Origin: Bacillota bacterium
Lineage (GTDB): Bacteria; Bacillota; Clostridia; Oscillospirales; Acutalibacteraceae
Direction of reading: 5' to 3'
DNA: 10,551 nucleotides
NCBI GenBank assembly: GCA_023401495.1
Contig: JAEXDU010000083.1
Span: forward strand, 1 to 10,551
Positions 6,419 through 10,551 of this stretch are shown in pieces; the stretch's first letter is position 1, and every line of letters starts with the position of its first letter. The position numbers and the translations under genes are program-made. The notes beneath the pieces were generated by a model. The model was not told where the DNA came from. It did no database searches and saw only the letters and a program-made list of their open reading frames with translations.

Positions 6419-7153
6419 TTACGCAAAAAAAGAATTCAGAATCCACATTCCGAACGCAAGCAGGCACAGGGCCAGCGCAAGCACATCTGGAAAATGGAAT
6501 CCGATTCTGCAGATATTCGTTCTTTTGACCGGCGCGCCAAGCCCCCGCGTCAGCGCGGAGGCGGACAGCTCCTCGCCGATTTTTACCGAGCAGATCATCA
6601 TGGGGATGAGCCGGTATTCGAGCATGGCGGTCACCTTCCCGCCGCCGAAACGGACGCCCCGCATGCGCATCGCGTCGTTAATGGCGGTGAACTCCTCCCC
6701 GACCGTTGGGAAAAACCGGAAAATCACAGACATGGGAATCACGATTTTTTCAGAAAGACGCATCCGCTCCATGGCGGCGACAAACTCGCTTACCGTCGTG
6801 GTGGACATGACGAAGTACGCCATCGCGATGCTCGGCATAAAGCGGGTGACGATTCCCGTCATCGCGATCACCAGAAAATTGACAACGCCGCTGGTGATCG
6901 GGATCAGAAAAATCTGCATCAGATAGAAAACGGAAAACAGAAAGGTAAAGATAAAAGCGGCTTTCCATTTCATCGAAAACAAAAGGAAAAACACCGGCAC
7001 GACCGAAAGGGCCAACCGGAAATTCTCCATCTGCACCCCACCCAGCCCCCCCAGAACAAAGACGGCCATGGTGACGAGCAGCAGCAGCTTTGTTCTGGGG
7101 TCAAGCACCAGGGCTCGTTTTCCCGTGCTGGAATTCAGCAGAAAAGCGGGCAT
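6419..7153 (-). CDS. ecfT: ECF transporter transmembrane (T) component
   Basis: A 244-residue integral membrane protein, a usual EcfT size. It begins with the typical 'LDPRTKLLLLV' entry (residues 17-27) into the first membrane helix and has further hydrophobic segments near 46-60, 63-84, 89-118 and 223-242. The two short arginine motifs that define EcfT coupling helices are present: AMRMRG (161-166) and ALTRGL (200-205). These dock into the Q-loop grooves of the two ATPase domains. The start at ATG 7153 overlaps the stop of the S-component gene by one base (TAATG), with AGGCAGGGA about 7 nt upstream; a longer in-frame start at 7261 would overlap that gene by 109 bp. Coupled expression with the neighbouring S-component and ATPase is expected. 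Confidence 0.92.
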   Translation of the reverse strand: MPAFLLNSSTGKRALVLDPRTKLLLLVTMAVFVLGGLGGVQMENFRLALSVVPVFFLLFSMKWKAAFIFTFLFSVFYLMQIFLIPITSGVVNFLVIAMTGIVTRFMPSIAMAYFVMSTTTVSEFVAAMERMRLSEKIVIPMSVIFRFFPTVGEEFTAINDAMRMRGVRFGGGKVTAMLEYRLIPMMICSVKIGEELSASALTRGLGAPVKRTNICRIGFHFPDVLALALCLLAFGMWILNSFFA

Positions 7154-7749
7154 TACGCGATCCCTGCCTTTTGAAAATGCTTTTTCAGGGCAGCTTTCCC
7201 AAGCAGTCCGCCGATCAGCCCGCTGAGGAATGCAGCAATCAGCAAAACCGGGCACATCCAAGGGGGCATCAGTCTGGTCAAGGCATCAATATACTCCTGG
7301 CCATACCCCTGGCGGGTGGAGAAGTACGCGTCGATATTCAGGAACAGCGGGATAAAATTCCCCCAGACCCAAATGCTGAATACGCCGGAGGTCAGCACCG
7401 CTTTGGAGGCGCTCCTGTAATCGCCGCTTTTGTAGATCAGCTCGGCGATCAGGCCGGAAACCGCTCCTACCAAAATAGAATAAAAGCCCATGCCGGTCAG
7501 CAGCATCAAAATTCCCATAATGACGCTCATGATCCAGATCATCCCGAACTTTTTCACTTTGGTCAAAAACAGCATGAACGGGATTCCGCCGACGATCGGC
7601 ACCAGTACGCAGAGCAGCGGCATGAAGATTGGTATGTACCCCAGCAGGGCCACCGCGAAAACAATGACAAAGTACATGGCGGTAAAGACGCCCACGTTAA
7701 TCAGGTCTTTTCCCTGAAGTCTTTTGTTTGAAATCGTGCTTTGAGACAT
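7153..7749 (-). CDS. ECF transporter S-component, MptD/Trep_Strep family
   Basis: A 198-residue, very hydrophobic protein with about six predicted membrane helices (roughly residues 17-37, 40-62, 68-87, 89-106, 117-137 and 165-184). The length and the pattern, 'KDLINVGVFTAMYFVIVF' near the N-terminus and the Gly/Pro-rich 'PIVGGIPFMLFLTKV' segment, match what I know of the Trep_Strep family (PF09605/TIGR02185), now called MptD-family putative S-components. S-components bind the substrate in the membrane and dock onto EcfT. The substrate of this family is not firmly known. It is the first gene of the operon, with AGGAGG 6 nt before ATG 7749. The two half ABC transporters downstream and the Feo locus beyond suggest a metal chelate or tetrapyrrole rather than a vitamin, but this is inference. 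Confidence 0.85.
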   Translation of the reverse strand: MSQSTISNKRLQGKDLINVGVFTAMYFVIVFAVALLGYIPIFMPLLCVLVPIVGGIPFMLFLTKVKKFGMIWIMSVIMGILMLLTGMGFYSILVGAVSGLIAELIYKSGDYRSASKAVLTSGVFSIWVWGNFIPLFLNIDAYFSTRQGYGQEYIDALTRLMPPWMCPVLLIAAFLSGLIGGLLGKAALKKHFQKAGIA

Positions 7750-7765
7750 AAAGTTCCTCCTGCGA

Positions 7766-7781
7766 GTTAGTAAAAACTAAC
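7766..7781. promoter_or_regulatory. Palindrome GTTAGTAAAAACTAAC upstream of the ECF operon (candidate operator)
   Basis: GTTAGT (7766-7771) and ACTAAC (7776-7781) are exact complements around AAAA. The element lies just before the ribosome binding site (7761-7756) of the S-component gene. The GTTAG/CTAAC half-sites recall the core of the DtxR/IdeR box (GTTAG-S-CTAAC), but the spacing is 6 rather than 1, so it is not a consensus site. It could be an operator for the local regulators or a small leader hairpin. Confidence 0.45.
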
Positions 7782-7797
7782 ATAGTCCTCGTTTTTA

Positions 7798-7815
7798 GGC
7801 GCCCAACGGGGCGCC
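7798..7815 (-). other. GC hairpin in the ECF operon leader
   Basis: GGCGCCC (7798-7804) and GGGCGCC (7809-7815) pair perfectly over 7 bp with a 4-nt loop. On the minus strand it is followed by TAAAAACG, with no T-run. It lies between the possible promoter and the palindrome at 7766-7781, so the operon's leader RNA may carry two stem-loops before the first start codon. Confidence 0.45.
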
Positions 7816-7836
7816 GTTTGATCCTCAATCTATTTT

Positions 7837-7866
7837 ATTGTAACGAATCAGGTCCTTTTTCGTCTA
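7837..7866 (-). promoter_or_regulatory. Possible promoter of the ECF/ABC operon
   Basis: On the minus strand TACAAT (7842-7837) is a good -10 element. TAGACG (7866-7861), a moderate match to TTGACA, lies 18 bp upstream. Transcription would start near 7830 and give a leader of about 80 nt containing the hairpin at 7798-7815 and the palindrome at 7766-7781. Confidence 0.4.
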
Positions 7867-8146
7867 CTCTGAAAGGTTCGGTTCTGCTCCATTTGGTCAA
7901 AATCTTGTCTTGCAAAAGCATATCTGCTCTCTTCCGGAACGCGTGGCGGAGAAATGTTTTCTCACTGCGCCTGTTCACAGCGGTAAAGGGGGTGCATTTG
8001 CCGCCGGCTGGGGAAGCGGAAAGATCGGTGCGAAGAAAACACCTGCATTCCGCAATCTCTTCCGCCCCCATTTTTCAGGCGCTTCTGTGAAAAAAGCTCT
8101 CCCTTGCCAATCCATTTGGTTTGCAGCGCGAACAGGAATATTGCTG
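7867..8146. other. Non-coding stretch in the 482-bp divergent region
   Basis: Between the divergent ECF operon (start 7749) and the ATC-hydrolase-family gene (start 8232) I recognise no gene. Short open frames exist on both strands, but they overlap each other, lack ribosome binding sites and show no family motifs. The outer parts carry promoters and inverted repeats listed separately. The middle, about 280 bp, shows no feature I can name and may be a decayed gene remnant. Confidence 0.5.
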
Positions 8147-8170
8147 TATCTCTCTGTTTGTAAAGAGATA
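8147..8170. promoter_or_regulatory. Inverted repeat spanning the -35 of the 8158 promoter (candidate operator)
   Basis: TATCTCT (8147-8153) and AGAGATA (8164-8170) are perfect 7-bp complements separated by 10 bp, and the TTGTAA -35 element (8158-8163) lies inside the spacer. This geometry suits a dimeric helix-turn-helix repressor. The regulator is unknown; the MarR-family protein at the right edge is the nearest uncommitted candidate. Confidence 0.5.
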
Positions 8171-8186
8171 GCGCCGGTAGTATAAT
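8158..8186 (+). promoter_or_regulatory. Sigma-A-type promoter of the ATC-hydrolase-family gene
   Basis: TTGTAA (8158-8163) and a perfect TATAAT (8181-8186) are separated by exactly 17 bp. Transcription would start near 8193, about 40 nt before the chosen start codon at 8232. This is the best promoter match in the window. Confidence 0.8.
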
Positions 8187-8231
8187 GAATCTGCAAACGA
8201 AAACAGCTTGTGCAAAGGGTGGTGTGTCAGA

Positions 8232-8849
8232 ATGAAATATGGACTGCTTCCCAGAGGGATGTGGCTGGTTTTCCAGAAACCATTTCGCAGGCAGCTTTGC
8301 CTGATCACACAGGAGGCCCCGCGGGCCATGATGAAAAAGGCCCGGATTACTTACCGAAGTATTCTCTTGGATATTCCCGATTTTGATAAAGACGACCCTT
8401 TTCTTGTCAACATTCTCAGCGCTGCCATGCTGGCCGCCGTATACCTGAATTTGCAGGAAAAGCCCGAGCTTTCTACCATAACAACATATTACCATAAGGC
8501 CATGACGGAAAACATGGTGATGAAGCTCTTTTTAAAGCAATCGGATTCTTATTCTGCAAGAGCGCAGATAAAGCTTGCCCGGCAAGCCAAGACCAGCCGG
8601 ACAAGAGGCAATCCGTATTCCTGGAAATTCCGGTATGAGCCGGGAACAGACCGGAACAGCTATTCCTGCTATTTCGATACCTGCGGGATCTGGCACCTGT
8701 TTCAAGCGCTCGGCATTCCGGAAATCACACCCGCAATGTGCACCTATGATTATGACATGGCGGAACTGGGCGGTTCGGTGTTCACTCGGCAGAACACCTT
8801 GGCCGGCGGCGGCCCCTGCTGCGACTGCCATTATCAGAAAAAAGCCTGA
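8232..8849 (+). CDS. ATC hydrolase-family protein (L-2-amino-thiazoline-4-carboxylate hydrolase-like)
   Basis: A 205-residue soluble protein without signal peptide or membrane helices. The C-terminal third carries the pattern I associate with the ATC_hydrolase family (PF14196): C151-G152 in 'FDTCGIWHLFQALGIPEITP', C170 in 'MCTYDYD' (169-175), then 'FTRQNTLAGGGPCCDCHY' (184-201) with C196, C197 and C199. The conserved cysteines and acidic residues suggest a metal or catalytic thiol site. The founding Pseudomonas enzyme opens the ring of L-2-amino-thiazoline-4-carboxylate on the way to cysteine; most Bacillota members are named only by similarity, so the substrate is unknown. The start at ATG 8232 is chosen because GGGTGGT precedes it by about 9 nt; an in-frame TTG at 8208 is possible. 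The gene is alone, with its own promoter. Confidence 0.75.
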   Translation: MKYGLLPRGMWLVFQKPFRRQLCLITQEAPRAMMKKARITYRSILLDIPDFDKDDPFLVNILSAAMLAAVYLNLQEKPELSTITTYYHKAMTENMVMKLFLKQSDSYSARAQIKLARQAKTSRTRGNPYSWKFRYEPGTDRNSYSCYFDTCGIWHLFQALGIPEITPAMCTYDYDMAELGGSVFTRQNTLAGGGPCCDCHYQKKA

Positions 8850-9019
8850 AAGAAAGCTGCCATAACTTTTTTACATCACCACTGTGAAAGCCCGTACCGA
8901 AAATACACCGATCGTCTTGCCTGATGAAGGCAGCCACCAGGCAGAGGTCGACGGGCACAGCGATTACAACCGGTTTGCGACCGACCAAAGCCTTGAAATA
9001 AACAAACAAAGTACTGTGC

Positions 9020-9051
9020 AAAAAAGGGATGCTGCAGCGGCATCCCCTTTC
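9020..9051. terminator. Bidirectional terminator between the ATC-hydrolase-family and lipoprotein genes
   Basis: GGGATGC (9026-9032) pairs with GCATCCC (9040-9046) around a 7-nt loop. On the minus strand the stem is followed by six T's, a good intrinsic terminator 86 bp after the lipoprotein stop. On the plus strand it is followed by CTTTCTTT, a weaker tail, 176 bp after the stop at 8849. Confidence 0.8.
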
Positions 9052-9131
9052 TTTGTAAATGAAGTATATCGTGATCGGCTAAAAAGAGAAACCTTTGCCA
9101 TTTTAAAACGGTATCAGACTATGTATACTCT

Positions 9132-10265
9132 TTACTTCTCCAGTTTTCTTAATGCCAGAACGGAATCCATCTCCGCATCCGTCAAGGTAACACGGTGCAG
9201 CCTTTCATAGTAAGCGGAAAGCTCCGAACGAAACTCAGCTTCGCTGTACAATTCGGGATACGCTTTCGAGATCAGCCACAGCGGCATCAGCGGAGAATCG
9301 GCGCAGGGCGTCACCCAGGAATAAGCGGTTTGCGGAATATCGTAAACGGCTTTATTCTTCCAGGCAGTTAAAAGCGACCAGTCCTGCCCTTCGATGGTAT
9401 TGTTCAGAATGGCCTGTGCCGGAGCGTTATGGAATACAAAGATCATGTCGGGATTCCACTGGTAAATCTGCTCTATGCTGACCTCGGCGGTGCCGCTGAT
9501 CCCGGAAGCCGCATTCCGCAAACCTGCCTTTTCAAAAAAGCTTTGCGCATAGGAATCAAAAGAGCTGCTTCCCGATACAACGAGGCTTCCGCCTGCATTG
9601 CTGAAGATGCACAGGGCGCTTTTGCTCTCTTCTGTCCGCTTTTCCAGCAATTCCTTGGATTTTTGATCTGAGGCCGTCCATTCCGACTGCAGCCCCTCGC
9701 TGCTGTCCTTCTCAAATATCTCGCGGAGCAGGTTGTCCCATGCAATGGAAACATCTTTGGGGTCGGTCTTTCCTTTCGGGAAGAAATCGATGATGGGCAG
9801 AGCGGTATTGACTAAACCCTTTTTCTGAATTTCTCCATAATACAAAATAATATCGGGATTGAGCTGAAGCAGTGCTTCTGCATTGACGGAAAAATTATCC
9901 CCGACGAAAGACGTATCTACCTCTTTAAATTTCGGAAACAGCTTTGCCATCACCTCCGCGTTGGAAAACGCAAATGACTTGGGACTCAATCCCACAATCA
10001 TATTTTTATCGGGGATAACCTCCAGCAGAACGGAGGTAACCGGAGGCGTAATGATGACCACCTTCTGAATTTCCGATACAGGCGGAATTTCCACCTGGTT
10101 GCCGCCCAGGTCGGTAATCAGCCTTGAACCCTGATTTTCCGCCGGAGCCGACATGCTGGTTTGCGAAGCGGCGCTTGCTCCTGTGGAAGTAGTATTTTGA
10201 GCGCCGCATGCTGCGGCAGATAAAAGAAAGAACGCGGCCGCCGCCAAAGTTGCTTTACGAATCAT
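9132..10265 (-). CDS. Iron-chelate/siderophore-type ABC substrate-binding lipoprotein
   Basis: A 377-residue lipoprotein. The signal sequence has a basic start (R3, K4), a hydrophobic core (5-18) and a lipobox ending SAAAC with lipidated C20, followed by a Ser/Thr/Ala/Gln-rich linker to about residue 47. The mature part matches the FepB/FecB/BtuF-type periplasmic-binding fold (PF01497): 'ITDLGGNQVEIP' (50-61), 'PDKNMIVGLS' (85-94), 'VNAEALLQLNPDIILYYG' (127-144), and the second-lobe counterpart 'VSIEQIYQWNPDMIFVFHN' (264-282). Such proteins deliver Fe-siderophore, heme or cobalamin to FecCD-type permeases. No such permease is in the window, so the partner lies elsewhere. AAGGAGG is 7 nt before ATG 10265. 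It follows the marR-type gene by 23 bp and is probably in its operon. Confidence 0.88.
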   Translation of the reverse strand: MIRKATLAAAAFFLLSAAACGAQNTTSTGASAASQTSMSAPAENQGSRLITDLGGNQVEIPPVSEIQKVVIITPPVTSVLLEVIPDKNMIVGLSPKSFAFSNAEVMAKLFPKFKEVDTSFVGDNFSVNAEALLQLNPDIILYYGEIQKKGLVNTALPIIDFFPKGKTDPKDVSIAWDNLLREIFEKDSSEGLQSEWTASDQKSKELLEKRTEESKSALCIFSNAGGSLVVSGSSSFDSYAQSFFEKAGLRNAASGISGTAEVSIEQIYQWNPDMIFVFHNAPAQAILNNTIEGQDWSLLTAWKNKAVYDIPQTAYSWVTPCADSPLMPLWLISKAYPELYSEAEFRSELSAYYERLHRVTLTDAEMDSVLALRKLEK

Positions 10266-10288
10266 TCTGCTTCCTCCTTGTTCTGTTT

Positions 10289-10551
10289 TTACGCGTGGTT
10301 TTCAATCAGATTGTTTGCGTGCTCCAAAAATTTCTTGACGGCTTCCAGCTCCGGCTGAGACAGGCCGTCTACATATTCAAAAAGAGCCTTATCATGCCGG
10401 TTGTGGTATTCCTCATGAAACAGATAGGCCTGCCGGCCCTTTTCCGTTAAAAAGAGCGGAACTCTTTTTTTGTCCGCATCGTTCTGGGTTTTTGTCATCA
10501 GCTCCCGTTCCTCCAGTTTGAGAAGCGTTTTATGAACCACCGCTCTTGTAA
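10289..10551 (-). CDS. MarR-family transcriptional regulator (partial, 5' end beyond the right edge)
   Basis: The frame is open to the end of the window (a GTG at 10540 is internal, since T-R-A precede it), so only the C-terminal 86 or so residues are seen. They contain the end of the recognition helix (TRAVVHKTLLKLEERELMT), the wing 'NDADKKRVPLFLTEKGRQ' with the family's D-x-R/K-R and LTxxG pattern, and the final dimerisation helices. The helix after the wing is His/Glu-rich (FHEEYHNRHDK), reminiscent of metal-sensing MarR proteins such as AdcR/ZitR. Deciding this needs the missing N-terminal half, where further ligands would lie. The gene is 23 bp upstream of the lipoprotein gene and probably regulates it. 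Confidence 0.87.
   Translation of the reverse strand, partial: TRAVVHKTLLKLEERELMTKTQNDADKKRVPLFLTEKGRQAYLFHEEYHNRHDKALFEYVDGLSQPELEAVKKFLEHANNLIENHA

Noticed and set aside
7154..7261. Longer N-terminus for EcfT (start at 7261)
   Set aside because: It would overlap the S-component gene by 109 bp. The ATG at 7153 has a TAATG junction and a proper ribosome binding site.
7818..8495. Overlapping short frames on both strands in the 7750-8231 region (for example plus 7910-8185, minus 7962-8495)
   Set aside because: No ribosome binding site, no recognisable domain, mutual overlap, and the minus frame runs into the ATC-hydrolase-family gene. They could be decayed remnants but are unsupported.
8782..9210. 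Open frames in the convergent gap (plus 8884-9210, minus 8782-9021)
   Set aside because: They run through the bidirectional terminator at 9020-9051 or into flanking genes and lack start signals. The stretch at about 8890-9000 reads like protein in both directions (minus-strand segment KPVVIAVPVDLCLVAAF), so a gene remnant is possible, but I recognise no family.

Overview
The window looks like chromosomal DNA of a low-to-mid GC Gram-positive anaerobe of the Bacillota, most likely Clostridia in the Oscillospirales range. This is inferred from the gene families (clostridial-type FeoA/FeoB, an MptD/Trep_Strep-family ECF transporter, an ATC-hydrolase-family protein), the strong AGGAGG-type ribosome binding sites, use of TTG as a start, and a lipoprotein rather than a periplasmic binding protein. 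No rRNA, tRNA, CRISPR array or insertion sequence was seen.

Layout. Left edge (1-337, minus): the first codons of a probable feoB and a complete feoA. A 234-bp divergent intergenic region with three inverted repeats (358-376, 381-409 and a perfect 17-bp-arm palindrome at 471-507) separates feoA from a plus-strand DtxR/MntR-family metalloregulator (572-1072). Two hairpins (1096-1125 and 1249-1287) follow. From 7749 down to 1344 (minus) runs a compact five-gene operon: an ECF S-component, EcfT, a double-ATPase EcfA fusion, and two half-size ABC transporters of the exporter fold that probably form a heterodimer. Its leader carries a GC hairpin and the palindrome GTTAGTAAAAACTAAC. After a 482-bp non-coding stretch with a very good promoter comes a plus-strand ATC-hydrolase-family gene (8232-8849). 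It converges, through a bidirectional terminator (9020-9051), on a minus-strand pair: a truncated MarR-family regulator and a FecB/FepB-type substrate-binding lipoprotein.

How the parts fit. Ferrous iron uptake (Feo), a DtxR/MntR regulator with all six MntR-type metal ligands, an ECF module linked to two half ABC transporters, and a metal-chelate binding lipoprotein all point to a metal or metallophore (siderophore or heme-like) acquisition island. The substrate of the ECF/ABC operon cannot be read from sequence. The most interesting idea is that the five-gene operon works as one two-stage system for an iron chelate. A more speculative extension is that the nearby ATC-hydrolase-family protein, whose founding member opens a thiazoline ring, acts on a thiazoline-type metallophore.
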